Of a DNA stretch of 64,000 bases, positions 50,732-59,716 are shown one piece after another. The first letter of the stretch is position 1, and each line of letters opens with the position of its first letter. The notes under the pieces are model-generated. The model saw nothing but the letters and a program-made list of their open reading frames with translations. It searched no databases and was not told the origin of the DNA. Source of the DNA: Oscillospiraceae bacterium (GTDB lineage Bacteria > Bacillota > Clostridia > Oscillospirales > Oscillospiraceae); assembly GCA_902778285.1 (NCBI GenBank), contig CACYXC010000007.1, positions 1-64,000 on the forward strand, given 5' to 3'. A program made the translations under genes and the position numbers.

Positions 50732-53312
50732 CTTTCAGTTCCATCTTCAGTTTCGTTGTGTGGGCGTTCTGATTGCTCTGTCTGAGCAGTTCTCCGATCT
50801 GCTCCAGCACCCACTCCACTTCCATGGAGAACTCCTTCGAGCTCGTGCGCAGCACGCCCGAGCGCAGGGCGGACAGGCGGATCAGATTGTCGCTCGTGAC
50901 GACGCGCACGTCGTAGTTTTTCCCGATCTCGTCGACGATGCGCTCGATGTAGGCGTCGCCGGTCTCGCCGTCGGCGGTGTAGGCGACGCGGATGTTGTGG
51001 TACTCCCCGCGCTCGCCCGGGTTGCCGGGGGTGCGGAAGCCGTCGAAGACCAGCACCAGCTCCGACTTCGTAAAGCCGCAGTAGCTCGAGAGCATGTCCA
51101 TCAGCCGCCCGCGCGCGAGATCCAGCCGCTCCTCCGCGAGCTTTTTGAGCTCGTCCCAGGCGAAGATCAGGTTGTAGCCGTCAACGATCAGGTATTCCTT
51201 CTTCCGCTTTGCGGGGATGGGATTCGGCGCCTCGTTTCGCTGCGCCGTGCGGTATTCCGGCCGCCGGATGGGGCCGAATTCCCGCTCCATGATCGCCTCC
51301 AGCTCCCGCTCGTCGATGCTCATGCTGCGGCGGACAGCCGGCAGCGGCGCCGCTTCGGAGGGCTTTTTGAGACAGCTCTCCAGATGCATGTAGTCCGGCA
51401 CCTGGTCCCAGCGGACGTTGAAGCCCGCGCCGTGGGCGCAGAAGACCGAGTCGGCGGGGTTGTCGATGTCGCTCATGGGGTCGTAACCCAGTGCCGCGAC
51501 GACCTTCTCCTGCTCATGGCAGGGGCGATAGCCGTCCGGCAGCAGGCTCAGGCGGCCCCGCCCGCGGCTGTAGGAGATCAGCTCTTCCAGATAGCCGTTC
51601 ATGGCGGAGACCGGGGCGCTGCCCCTGAGAGCGAGCATGTCCCCCGCGTCCTCCGGGGACTCGAAGACGCCGTTCATGGCGCGCACGTCGCTGATGGCTC
51701 GGCCGATCTGCTCGGGCGGGACCTCGATGCGGAAGGCGTACCAGGGCTCGAGCAGAATGCTTTTCGCCCGCATCAGGCCCTGGCGCACCGCGCGGTAGGT
51801 GGCCTGCCGGAAGTCGCCGCCCTCGGTGTGCTTGAGGTGCGCGCGGCCCGCGGCCAGCGTGATCTTCATATCGGTGATGGGGCTGCCCGTCAGAACGCCA
51901 GGGTGCCGGCGCTCGGCGAGATGGGTCAGGATCAGGCGCTGCCAGTTGCGGTCCAGCTCGTCCTCGCTGACGCTGCTGTCGAACACAAGGCCGCTCCCGC
52001 GCGGCAGCGGCTCCATCAGCAGATGGACCTCCGCGTAGTGGCGCAGCGGCTCGAAATGCCCCACGCCCTCCACGGTGTCGGCAATGGTCTCCCGGTAGAG
52101 GATGCGCCCGGCGTCGAGCGAGAGCTCCACGTCAAAGCGGTCCCTGACCAGGCTCTGAAGCACCTCGGCCTGCACCCTGCCCATCAGCTGCACGGAGATC
52201 TCCCGCAGCCGCTCGTTCCAGAGGATGTGCAGCTGCGGGTCCTCCTCGTCGAGCTGCCTGAGCTTCGGCAGCAGCAGCGCCGGGTCCGTCCCGGCGGGCG
52301 GGAGCAGGCGGTAGCTCAGCACCGGCTCGAGGACCGGCGCGTCGGAGTCCGGCTCCGCGCCGAGGCCCTGCCCGGGAAAGGTCGCCGTCAGGCCGGTCAG
52401 CGCGGCGATCTGCCCCGCGCCGATCTCCTCCGGCGTCTCGAACTTCTCGCCCGAATAGCGCCGGATCTGCGTCACCTTTTCCTCGTATTCCTCTCCGTCC
52501 CCGCCGCGATAGCGCAGGGAGTCGCGGACCCTCAGCCCGCTGCCGGTGAGCTTCACCCAGCTCAGGCGCCTGCCCTGCGCGTCGCGCGAGATCTTGAAGA
52601 CCTTGGCGGCAAAGACGCCCCGGTCGGGGCAGCGGGGGCGCAGACGGGAGAGCGCCTCGAGCAGCGCATCCACCCCGTCAAGCTTCAGCCCGGAGCCGAA
52701 GAAGCAGGGGAAGAGCTCCCGCCGGGCGATCATGGCCCGCAGGTCCCCGTCCGTCAGCTCTCCGCTCTCCAGATACTTCTCCATGGCCGTCTCGCTGCAC
52801 ATGGCAATGCGCTCGTCCTGATCCGGCGCGGGGTTCGTGAAGTCCACGCAGCCCTCGCCCAGACGGCGGCGCAGCTCGTCCATGATCGCGGCTTCCTCGC
52901 TGCCGGGCAGGTCCATCTTGGTCACAAAGACGAAGCAGGGCACCCGGTAGCGCCGCAGCAGGCGCCAGAGCGTTTCCGTATGGGCCTGCACGCCGTCCGT
53001 GCCGCTGATGACCAGCAGCGCGCAGTCGAGCACCTGCAGGCTGCGCTCCGCCTCCGCCGAGAAATCGACATGTCCCGGCGTGTCCAGCAGCGTCAGCTCG
53101 CCGTCCACGAGGGGCAGCACCGCCTGCTTGGAAAAGATCGTGATGCCGCGCTCGCGCTCGAGACTGTGGGTATCCAGAAAACTGTCCCGGTGATCGACGC
53201 GCCCCAGTTTTTTCAGTTTTCCCGAGAGGTACAAAAGGGCCTCGCAGAGCGTGGTCTTCCCCGCGTCCACATGGGCAAGCACCCCGAGCACCGTGTTTTT
53301 TTCGTCACACAT
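50718..53312 (-). CDS. TetM-like translational GTPase fused to a YacP/NYN nuclease-like domain
   Basis: 864 residues. Residues 1-640 follow the ribosomal-protection (EF-G/TetM) plan: G1 HVDAGKTT (14-21), G2 RGIT (55-58), G3 DTPGH (77-81), G4 TKMD (131-134, threonine in place of the usual Asn), domain II, and EF-G domain III-V sequences. The final 160 residues (from about 707) match the YacP/NYN domain: YLIVDGYN, VFDG near 756 and VVTSD near 805 are its acidic metal site. A bacterial translation GTPase carrying a PIN-like RNase domain suggests a ribosome-linked RNA cleavage role. Tetracycline resistance is possible but not shown. Confidence 0.85.
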   Translation of the reverse strand: MCDEKNTVLGVLAHVDAGKTTLCEALLYLSGKLKKLGRVDHRDSFLDTHSLERERGITIFSKQAVLPLVDGELTLLDTPGHVDFSAEAERSLQVLDCALLVISGTDGVQAHTETLWRLLRRYRVPCFVFVTKMDLPGSEEAAIMDELRRRLGEGCVDFTNPAPDQDERIAMCSETAMEKYLESGELTDGDLRAMIARRELFPCFFGSGLKLDGVDALLEALSRLRPRCPDRGVFAAKVFKISRDAQGRRLSWVKLTGSGLRVRDSLRYRGGDGEEYEEKVTQIRRYSGEKFETPEEIGAGQIAALTGLTATFPGQGLGAEPDSDAPVLEPVLSYRLLPPAGTDPALLLPKLRQLDEEDPQLHILWNERLREISVQLMGRVQAEVLQSLVRDRFDVELSLDAGRILYRETIADTVEGVGHFEPLRHYAEVHLLMEPLPRGSGLVFDSSVSEDELDRNWQRLILTHLAERRHPGVLTGSPITDMKITLAAGRAHLKHTEGGDFRQATYRAVRQGLMRAKSILLEPWYAFRIEVPPEQIGRAISDVRAMNGVFESPEDAGDMLALRGSAPVSAMNGYLEELISYSRGRGRLSLLPDGYRPCHEQEKVVAALGYDPMSDIDNPADSVFCAHGAGFNVRWDQVPDYMHLESCLKKPSEAAPLPAVRRSMSIDERELEAIMEREFGPIRRPEYRTAQRNEAPNPIPAKRKKEYLIVDGYNLIFAWDELKKLAEERLDLARGRLMDMLSSYCGFTKSELVLVFDGFRTPGNPGERGEYHNIRVAYTADGETGDAYIERIVDEIGKNYDVRVVTSDNLIRLSALRSGVLRTSSKEFSMEVEWVLEQIGELLRQSNQNAHTTKLKMELKDGKQ

Positions 53313-53458
53313 GGATGGTATTGTATCAGTTTCTACTCAAATAATCAACAAGGAAGACACTTTTCCTCCTTCAGACAACTGATTTACATAACACGTCATT
53401 TTTATGCAATATCCTGAAAACTTTTTTGCGTCTCCGACTACCATTTTTGTAAAAGCTA

Positions 53459-53467
53459 TGTTATAAT
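53459..53467 (+). promoter_or_regulatory. Candidate -10 of the two-component operon
   Basis: TATAAT at 53462-53467, 47 bp before the response regulator start, with an AT-rich region upstream (53385-53460) but a poor -35 match. The TetM-like gene is divergent, so this 200-bp region serves both. Confidence 0.45.
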
Positions 53468-53514
53468 TACTTGTCAAAATGCAACCTGCTACTCATATGA
53501 GGAGGAGATCACAG

Positions 53515-54210
53515 ATGAAGAAGATCCTTGTTCTGGAGGACGAGGCCAATATCCGCAGCTTTGTCGTCATCAACCTGCGCCGCAGCGGCTACGAGCCCAT
53601 CGAGGCCGAGACCGGCAGCGAGGCGCTGGAAAAGCTCAAGGTCAACCCCGACATCTGTCTGGCTCTGCTGGATGTCATGCTGCCCGAGCCGGATATCGAC
53701 GGCTTTGAGGTATGCCGCCGCATCCGCGCCTCCGGCTCCAAGATGGGCATCATCATGCTCACCGCCAAAAGTCAGGAGATCGACAAAGTGACCGGCCTGA
53801 TGACCGGCGCGGACGACTACGTGACCAAGCCCTTCTCCCCCGCGGAGCTGACCGCGCGCGTGGACGCGCTGGTGCGCCGTCTGGGTGTGGATGAGGACGA
53901 AAAGGCCAGCACCGAGATCGTGAGCGGCCCCTTCCTGCTCAACACCCGCAACCGCACGCTGGAGAAGAACGGGCAGCGCCTCAAGCTCACGCAGATCGAG
54001 TATCTGCTGATGAAGCTATTCATGGAAAATCCCGGCAAGGCCATGAGCCGCGAGGACATCCTCTCCGCCGTCTGGGGCAAGGACTTCTCCGGCGAGCTCA
54101 AGACCGTGGACGTGAACATCCGCCGTCTGCGCATCAAGATCGAGTCCGATCCCACAGAGCCCGAATTTCTGACCACGGTCTGGGGCTACGGCTACAAGTG
54201 GGGCTACTGA
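53515..54210 (+). CDS. OmpR/PhoB-family response regulator
   Basis: 231 residues. Receiver domain: LEDEAN at 7-12, the phospho-acceptor Asp in ALLDVMLP near residue 53, TAK near 83 and KPF near 105. C-terminal winged helix: TQIEYLLMKLF, DVNIRRLRIKIE and TVWGYGYKW. The ATG has GAGGAGGAGATC upstream. It heads a two-gene operon with the histidine kinase, which follows after 240 bp of repeats. Confidence 0.95.
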   Translation: MKKILVLEDEANIRSFVVINLRRSGYEPIEAETGSEALEKLKVNPDICLALLDVMLPEPDIDGFEVCRRIRASGSKMGIIMLTAKSQEIDKVTGLMTGADDYVTKPFSPAELTARVDALVRRLGVDEDEKASTEIVSGPFLLNTRNRTLEKNGQRLKLTQIEYLLMKLFMENPGKAMSREDILSAVWGKDFSGELKTVDVNIRRLRIKIESDPTEPEFLTTVWGYGYKWGY

Positions 54211-54450
54211 CGTCAAAACAAGAGAGAGAGGTCAGGCAGCAGCCTGACGGCTGCTCCCTTGACCGCCTCACTTGTTTTTCCTCTCAAAATCAAACCCGCT
54301 TCGCTGGGTTTTGATTTTGTTATTGGGGAAACAAGACTGTATGATGCGCCGATAACTGTCATTCTGAGCGAAGCGAAGAATCTCCTCTTTCCTGAGATCC
54401 TTCGTCGCTCCGCTCCTCAGGATGACACAATAAGGTAGGATTTTGCATTC
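54211..54450. repeat. Repeat-filled gap between response regulator and kinase
   Basis: Contains a GTCAGGCAGC-type hairpin near the regulator stop, an AAAATCAAA/TTTGATTTT palindrome at 54285-54321 (also found at 56683-56712), and the GTCATCCT-family palindrome at 54357-54427, whose ends are TGTCATTCTGAGCG and CAGGATGACA. No gene is present. Confidence 0.7.
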
Positions 54451-55443
54451 ATGTTTAAAAGTCTGAAGATGCAGCTGATGGTCTCGGGCGTTGCGTGTCT
54501 GGCGCTGCTGCTGCTGGCCGTCTGGCTGATCACGCGGCATTACCTGTACACGGCCATCGCCGTGCTGGTGATCGTCTGCATGTATATCATTCTGGTGATC
54601 CTCTGGTTCTGGCGCTATGTGTCCGACCCGCTGGTGCGCCTGACGCGCTTCGCGGCGCACATCGCGCAGGGCAGCTACGGCAGCCAGCTTGAGATCGGCG
54701 GCGACGATGAGATCGGGCGCCTGACCGACCAGATCAACGAGATGTCCGAGAAGGTCGCGCAGGCCGACAAGGCCAGGACCGACTTCATCTCCCAGGTCTC
54801 CCATGAGCTGCGCACGCCCCTGACCGCCATCACCGGCTGGGCCGAGACCATCGCCTACGACGAGGCCGTGCAGGGCGACTCCCTGCGCGGCATTAATATC
54901 ATTTCGCGCGAGGCCGAGCGCCTGACCGGCATGGTCAAGGAGCTGCTGGAGTTCACGCGCATCCAGGACGGGCGCTTCAACCTCCGCGTCGAGCTGATCG
55001 ACATCGCGGCCGAGCTGGAGGACGCGCTCTTTACCTACGGCGAGCTGATGAAGCAGGGCGGCATCGAGCTCAAGTATACCGAACCGCCCACCGAGATCCC
55101 GCTGATCCCGGGCGACTCCGAGCGGCTCAAGCAGGTCTTTCTCAACCTGCTGGACAATGCCATGACCCACGGCGGCGAGGGGAAGAAGATCGACGTGACC
55201 CTCGCCTCCGACCCGGACGGCGTCCATATCACCGTGCGCGACTACGGACACGGCATCCCCGAGGCGGAGCTTCCGCACGTAAAGGAGAAATTCTACAAGG
55301 GCAGCTCCAAGAACCGCGGCACCGGCATCGGCCTTGCCGTCTGCGACGAGATCGTCACGCGCCACGGCGGGAAGCTGGACATCGCCAACGCCCCGGACGG
55401 CGGCTGCATGGCGACGGTGACGCTCCCCTACGGCTCGCCCTGA
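54451..55443 (+). CDS. Sensor histidine kinase
   Basis: 330 residues. Two membrane helices near residues 10-25 and 33-53 have almost no loop between them, so sensing is not by a large outer domain. A HAMP domain (about 55-105) follows. The phospho-acceptor histidine is in SQVSHELRTPLT near residue 115. N box NLLDNAMTHGGEG near 232, G1 DYGHGIP near 268 and G2 GTGIGLAV near 290 follow. Partner of the response regulator upstream. The target is unknown. Confidence 0.94.
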   Translation: MFKSLKMQLMVSGVACLALLLLAVWLITRHYLYTAIAVLVIVCMYIILVILWFWRYVSDPLVRLTRFAAHIAQGSYGSQLEIGGDDEIGRLTDQINEMSEKVAQADKARTDFISQVSHELRTPLTAITGWAETIAYDEAVQGDSLRGINIISREAERLTGMVKELLEFTRIQDGRFNLRVELIDIAAELEDALFTYGELMKQGGIELKYTEPPTEIPLIPGDSERLKQVFLNLLDNAMTHGGEGKKIDVTLASDPDGVHITVRDYGHGIPEAELPHVKEKFYKGSSKNRGTGIGLAVCDEIVTRHGGKLDIANAPDGGCMATVTLPYGSP

Positions 55444-55471
55444 TTCTTTCCTGTGTGCTCTTCGACCCGCC

Positions 55472-55545
55472 TGTAGGGGCGACCCTTGCGGTCGCCCGCA
55501 GACATAGTACCAACCCAGCGGGCGACCGCAAGGGTCGCCCCTGCG
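55472..55545. repeat. TGTAGGGGCGACC-type long palindrome
   Basis: Arms of about 27 bp (TGTAGGGGCGACCCTTGCGG and beyond) flank a 20-nt centre with CATAGTACCAACCCA. The family word TGTAGGGGCG recurs at 63063. It separates the kinase from the DUF1385 gene. Confidence 0.75.
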
Positions 55546-55577
55546 ATTCGATTTTCATTTTTCTCAAGGAGAACCCC

Positions 55578-56540
55578 ATGCCCGACAACAACGCAAACAA
55601 CGCTTCCTGCGCCTTCCGCACCTCCATCGGCGGACAGGCTCTGATCGAAGGCATCCTCATGCGCGGCCCGAAGAGGCAGGCGATCGTCTGCCGCACCGCG
55701 GATGGCCTGGTGGAAAAAGTCGATGAGCTCAAGCTCATCAAGGACAGATATCCCATTCTCGGCGTTCCCTTCATCCGGGGCTGCGCCATTTTTCTCGACT
55801 CCATGGTCAAGGGCATGCAGGCCCTGACCTACTCGGCCAGCCTCGTCCCGCTCGAGCAGCAGGGCGAGCCGGACAAGCTCGACAAATGGATCGAGGACCA
55901 CTTCCCCGCCGACAAGGCGCAGAAGCTCATCATCGGCGTGGCCGTGGTGCTGGGGATCGCCCTGTCGGTCCTGCTGTTCATCTTCCTGCCCGCGCTGATC
56001 GTGGGCTGGGTCAAGGCCCTGACGCAGAGCTATGTCGTGCGCAATCTCTCCGAGGGTCTGGTGAGGGTCGTCATCCTGATCGGCTATATGAAGCTGGTCT
56101 CCGGCATGGGAGACGTCAAGCGTCTCTTCTCCTACCACGGCGCCGAGCACAAGACCATCTTCTGCTATGAGCACGGCAAAGAGCTCACCGTGGAGAACGT
56201 GCGGCCCGAGAGCCGCTTCCACCCCCGCTGCGGCACGAGCTTCCTGCTGGTGGTGGTGCTGGTGAGCATCCTCGTCAACTCCGTCGTGCGCGTCTCCAAC
56301 ACCTTCGCCCGCGTGGGCTGCCACCTGATGCTCCTGCCCGTGGTGGTGGGCATCAGCTACGAGATCAACCGCTGGTGCGGCGCGCATGACAACCGCCTGT
56401 CCGCCATCCTTTCCGCCCCGGGCAAATGGCTGCAGCGCATCACGACCAACGAGCCGGACGACAGCATGATCGAATGCGCCATCCGGGCCATGGAGCTGGT
56501 CATCCCCGAGGAAAAGGGAGCAGACGAATGGGGAAAATAA
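55578..56540 (+). CDS. DUF1385 family membrane protein
   Basis: 320 residues. Near residues 15-30 is GGQALIEGILMRGP, a family signature; two membrane helices near 125-150 and 245-275 separate a metal-binding-like region with FSYHGAEHKTIFCYEHG (near 180-197) and FHPRCGTSF. The family is paired with prmC in many Firmicutes but has no proven role. Its histidine and cysteine groups suggest a metal-dependent membrane enzyme. AAGGAGAACCCC lies before the ATG. Confidence 0.8.
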   Translation: MPDNNANNASCAFRTSIGGQALIEGILMRGPKRQAIVCRTADGLVEKVDELKLIKDRYPILGVPFIRGCAIFLDSMVKGMQALTYSASLVPLEQQGEPDKLDKWIEDHFPADKAQKLIIGVAVVLGIALSVLLFIFLPALIVGWVKALTQSYVVRNLSEGLVRVVILIGYMKLVSGMGDVKRLFSYHGAEHKTIFCYEHGKELTVENVRPESRFHPRCGTSFLLVVVLVSILVNSVVRVSNTFARVGCHLMLLPVVVGISYEINRWCGAHDNRLSAILSAPGKWLQRITTNEPDDSMIECAIRAMELVIPEEKGADEWGK

Positions 56541-56953
56541 GTCAACGGAGACCCGCTCCGCTGGGCTCTCCGTTGAGGAAACTCGCGCTCACGTCAGAAG
56601 AAGCTCGCGTCGCTCCGTTTCCATGGTTTGCGTAAGAGCCACGAAAACTCTGCTCTGCTCCCTCCTTCTTCCTTACCAAAATCAAAGCCAATGCTTTGAT
56701 TTTGAGAGGAAAACGGAAGGAACGGATATGGAGCTTTCCCGGATCTTCGCAACCGGGGAAGCGGAATGGAGTGAATTTCGTTTGACGACGGCGCGAGGAC
56801 TCGCCAAGCTCGTCTCAGAGTGTTTTTGCCGCGGCAGAGCTGCGGCAAAAACGATCTGATTTGTTTTCACCCTGCGGGGTGAAAATCAGAGGGGCGACCC
56901 CCTCTGAACTCCCCCAACGGGGAGGCTGAAACCACGGAAAAGAGACAGACAGC
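56541..56953. repeat. Mosaic of palindromic repeats, including GTTTTTG-hairpin copy b
   Basis: About 410 bp between the DUF1385 gene and prmC. It holds an inverted CAACGGAGACC/GGCTCTCCGTTG hairpin (56543-56575), AAAATCAAA/TTTGATTTT (56683-56712), then the GTTTTTG hairpin at 56822-56852, TTTTCACC/GGTGAAAA and CCCCTCTGAACTCCCCC (56866-56918). An open frame of 43 codons (56728-56859) begins behind GGAAGGAACGG, but it lies wholly in repeat sequence and is not taken as a gene. Confidence 0.7.
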
Positions 56954-57841
56954 ATGAAGACATATAACGAACTCTACCTCTCCACCCGCAACACCCTGCG
57001 GCAGTGCGGCGTGGAGAGCTACAATCTGGAGGCGCGGCTCCTGGTGGCCCAGGCCGCCGGCAAGACCCCGGCGGAGCTCCTGCGGGACATGAGCCTCTAC
57101 ACCACCGACGCGGTGGAGACCAGGGTGCGCGAATACACGGAGCGCCGCCTGCACGGAGAGCCCGTGGCCTACGTCACCGGCTTCTGGGAATTCTACGGCC
57201 TGCCCATGGTCGTCTCCCCCGAGGTGCTGATCCCACGCATGGACACGGAGATGCTGGTGGACACCGCCAAGTCCCTGCTGACCGGGCGGAAGATGGACGC
57301 GCGCGTGCTGGACCTCTGCTGCGGCAGCGGCTGCATCGCCTGCGCCATCGCGCATGAGATGCCCGCCACGCGCCTTGTGGCCGTGGACATCAGCGCCGGT
57401 GCTCTCGAGGTCTGCCGCCGCAACGTGGCGCTCAACCGCCTGCTGTCGCGGGTGATCTGCATGCAGGCCGACGCCACCGCCTCTCCCCCGCTGAGCATGG
57501 GCAGCTTCGACATGATCGTATCCAACCCGCCCTATATCGAGAGCGCGGAGATCCTGACGCTCGACCCCTCCGTGCGCGACTATGAGCCCGTCTGGGCGCT
57601 GGACGGCGGCGAAGACGGCCTGCGCTTCTACCGCAGCATCCTCAAATACTGGCGCTCGCTGCTCAAGCCCGGCGGCTGGCTGCTGTTCGAGGTCGGCGAG
57701 GGGCAGGCGGAGACCGTGAAGGACATGATCCTCTCCGCGGGCTTTGCCTCGGCCGACACAAGGAAAGACACACTCGGCGTGGAGCGCGTGGTCATCGGCA
57801 GGATGTATGACGCGGACGCCGACATCTACACCGGCTTTTGA
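56954..57841 (+). CDS. prmC: Release factor glutamine methyltransferase
   Basis: 295 residues. An N-terminal helical domain that clasps the release factor is followed by the SAM-binding fold: [15 protein letters not shown] (near residue 117), VAVDIS, and the catalytic VSNPPYIES (near 190), the NPPY motif of glutamine methyltransferases. It methylates the GGQ glutamine of RF1/RF2. No prfA is next to it here. The gene after is recA, 37 bp downstream. Confidence 0.94.
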   Translation: MKTYNELYLSTRNTLRQCGVESYNLEARLLVAQAAGKTPAELLRDMSLYTTDAVETRVREYTERRLHGEPVAYVTGFWEFYGLPMVVSPEVLIPRMDTEMLVDTAKSLLTGRKMDARVLDLCCGSGCIACAIAHEMPATRLVAVDISAGALEVCRRNVALNRLLSRVICMQADATASPPLSMGSFDMIVSNPPYIESAEILTLDPSVRDYEPVWALDGGEDGLRFYRSILKYWRSLLKPGGWLLFEVGEGQAETVKDMILSAGFASADTRKDTLGVERVVIGRMYDADADIYTGF

Positions 57842-57878
57842 TTTCGTATATACTGACTTTACTAAAGGAGCATCAGAC

Positions 57879-58994
57879 ATGGCCGAAAAGAAAAAAGTTT
57901 CTCCCGTCCCCGCTCCCGCGAGCGATAAAAAGAAGGCGCTGGAGACCGCCATCGCGAAGATCGAAAAAGACTACGGCAAGGGCACCATCATGCGCCTGGG
58001 CGACGATATCTCCGTCAATGTGGAGGCGCTGAGCACCGGCTCCCTGTCGCTGGACCTGGCCCTCGGCATCGGCGGCGTTCCCCGCGGCCGCATCGTGGAG
58101 ATCTACGGGCCCGAGGCCTCGGGCAAGACGACGCTTGCGCTGCACGTGGTCGCCTCCGCCCAGAAGGCCGGCGGCGACGCCGCGTATATCGACGTGGAGC
58201 ACGCGCTCGAGCCCGCCTACGCCCGCGCGCTGGGCGTGGATATCGACAGCCTGCTCATCTCCCAGCCGGACACCGGCGAGCAGGCGCTGGACATTGCGGA
58301 ATCTCTGGTCCGCTCCGGCGCGATCGACGTGCTGGTCGTGGACTCTGTCGCCGCGCTGATCCCCCGCTCCGAGCTGGAGGGCGAGGTGGGCGATACCGTC
58401 GTCGGCGCGCTGGCCCGCCTGATGAGCCAGGCCATGCGCCGTCTGGCCGGCGCCATCTCCAAGAACAACTGCACCGTCATCTTCATCAACCAGCTGCGCC
58501 AGAAGATCGGCGTCATGTACGGCAACCCCGAGACCACGCCCGGCGGTCTGGCGCTCAAGTACTACGCCTCCGTGCGCATCGACGTGCGCCGCATCGAGAC
58601 GCTGAAGGTCAACGGCGAGATGGTCGGCAACCGCACCCGCGCCAAGATCGTCAAGAACAAGGTGGCGCCCCCCTTCCGCGAGGCGGAGTTCGACATCCTC
58701 TACGGCGAGGGCATCTCCCGCGTCGGTGAGATCATCGACCTCGGCGTAAAGCTCGAGCTGATCGACAAGGCCGGTGCCTGGTTCACGGTCAACGGGCAGC
58801 GCTTCCAGGGCCGCGACGCCGTCAAGGATTACCTGATGAACGACGAGCAGGCCCGCGAGCAGATCGAGAGCGAGATCCGCGCCAACGCCCACAAGCTCAT
58901 GTCCCCGCAGGCCCGCAAGGCTGCGCAGGCCTCCGGCCGCATCGCCTCCGCCCCGGCGGTGGACGTGTCGGCTGCCGACTTCGACTTGGACTAA
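57879..58994 (+). CDS. recA: DNA recombinase RecA
   Basis: 371 residues. Walker [11 protein letters not shown] near residue 70, Walker [12 protein letters not shown] near 145, the L2-type stretch [20 protein letters not shown] near 200, and the C-terminal domain with [10 protein letters not shown]. It carries out homologous strand exchange and stimulates LexA self-cleavage. The ATG has AAAGGAG 7 nt upstream. No SOS box was recognised, and none is expected in a 37-bp leader. Confidence 0.97.
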   Translation: MAEKKKVSPVPAPASDKKKALETAIAKIEKDYGKGTIMRLGDDISVNVEALSTGSLSLDLALGIGGVPRGRIVEIYGPEASGKTTLALHVVASAQKAGGDAAYIDVEHALEPAYARALGVDIDSLLISQPDTGEQALDIAESLVRSGAIDVLVVDSVAALIPRSELEGEVGDTVVGALARLMSQAMRRLAGAISKNNCTVIFINQLRQKIGVMYGNPETTPGGLALKYYASVRIDVRRIETLKVNGEMVGNRTRAKIVKNKVAPPFREAEFDILYGEGISRVGEIIDLGVKLELIDKAGAWFTVNGQRFQGRDAVKDYLMNDEQAREQIESEIRANAHKLMSPQARKAAQASGRIASAPAVDVSAADFDLD

Positions 58995-59005
58995 AAGACA
59001 TTTTG

Positions 59006-59082
59006 TGTCATCCTGAGCGTCGGCGAAGGATCTCGTCCCGACTGTTTGGAGATTCTTCGTCGCTGCGCTCCTCAGAATGACA
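59006..59082. repeat. GTCATCCT-family palindrome between recA and recX
   Basis: Ends TGTCATCCTGAGCG and CAGAATGACA, with an internal CGAAGGATCTCG stretch and GAGATTCTTCGTCG facing it. The same family occurs at 54357-54427. It lies just behind the recA stop. Confidence 0.75.
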
Positions 59083-59101
59083 GCAGTAAAGGAATGACAC
59101 A

Positions 59102-59716
59102 ATGATCATTACCGCTCTGCGCCGGATCTCCGCGGACCGCTTCACGGTCGCGCTGGAGGACGGGAGCGAGATCAAAAGCTCCCTCGGCGTGGTGACCGAT
59201 CGGCGGCTCTTTACCGGGAAGGCTCTGGATGAGGAGGAGCTCGCCGCACTCAGGCGGGACTCCTCCCGCTCCCTTGCGCGGGACAAAGCGCTGGAGCTGA
59301 TTTCAAGACGGCCCATGTCCCGGAAGGAGGTCCGCGAAAAGCTGCTGCAGAAGGGCGCGGACGAGGACGCCGCCGAGTATTCGGCGGACTGGCTGCAGGA
59401 GCACGGCTTTCTCAACGACGAGAGCTATGCCGCAGCCGTCGCCCGGCACTACGCCGCGAAGGGCTACGGCGCGGGCCGCGTCCGCTCCGAGCTCGGCCGC
59501 CGCGGCGTGGACCGGGAGCTCTGGGACGGGGCCCTGGAGCAGATGCCGGCCGCCGACGAGAAGCTGCACAAATTCATCGCCGCGCGGCTGAAGGACCCGG
59601 AGGACCGGGAGCAGCTGCGCAAAATCGGCGCCGCGCTCTTTCGCCGGGGTTACTCCTGGGAGGAGATCCGCGCGGCGCTGCGCCGCTATACCGACACTGT
59701 CATCGAGGAAGACTGA
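59102..59716 (+). CDS. recX: Regulatory protein RecX
   Basis: 204 residues of three-helix repeats typical of RecX, with RDKALELISRRPMSRKEVRE near residues 60-80 and ARHYAAKGYGAGRVRSELGRRGV near 115-137. It limits or remodels RecA filaments. It follows recA across a palindromic repeat, and its TGA overlaps the rimO ATG by 4 bp, so those two are coupled. Confidence 0.93.
   Translation: MIITALRRISADRFTVALEDGSEIKSSLGVVTDRRLFTGKALDEEELAALRRDSSRSLARDKALELISRRPMSRKEVREKLLQKGADEDAAEYSADWLQEHGFLNDESYAAAVARHYAAKGYGAGRVRSELGRRGVDRELWDGALEQMPAADEKLHKFIAARLKDPEDREQLRKIGAALFRRGYSWEEIRAALRRYTDTVIEED

Noticed and set aside
50718..53312. Acquired tetracycline resistance gene
   Set aside because: The GTPase is of the TetM type, but the NYN extension, the altered G4 motif and the housekeeping neighbour argue for a chromosomal translation factor.
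56728..56859. Small gene of about 43 codons behind GGAAGGAACGG
   Set aside because: It lies wholly in a repeat, and the related copy at 42524 does not keep the same reading frame, so a protein is not supported.
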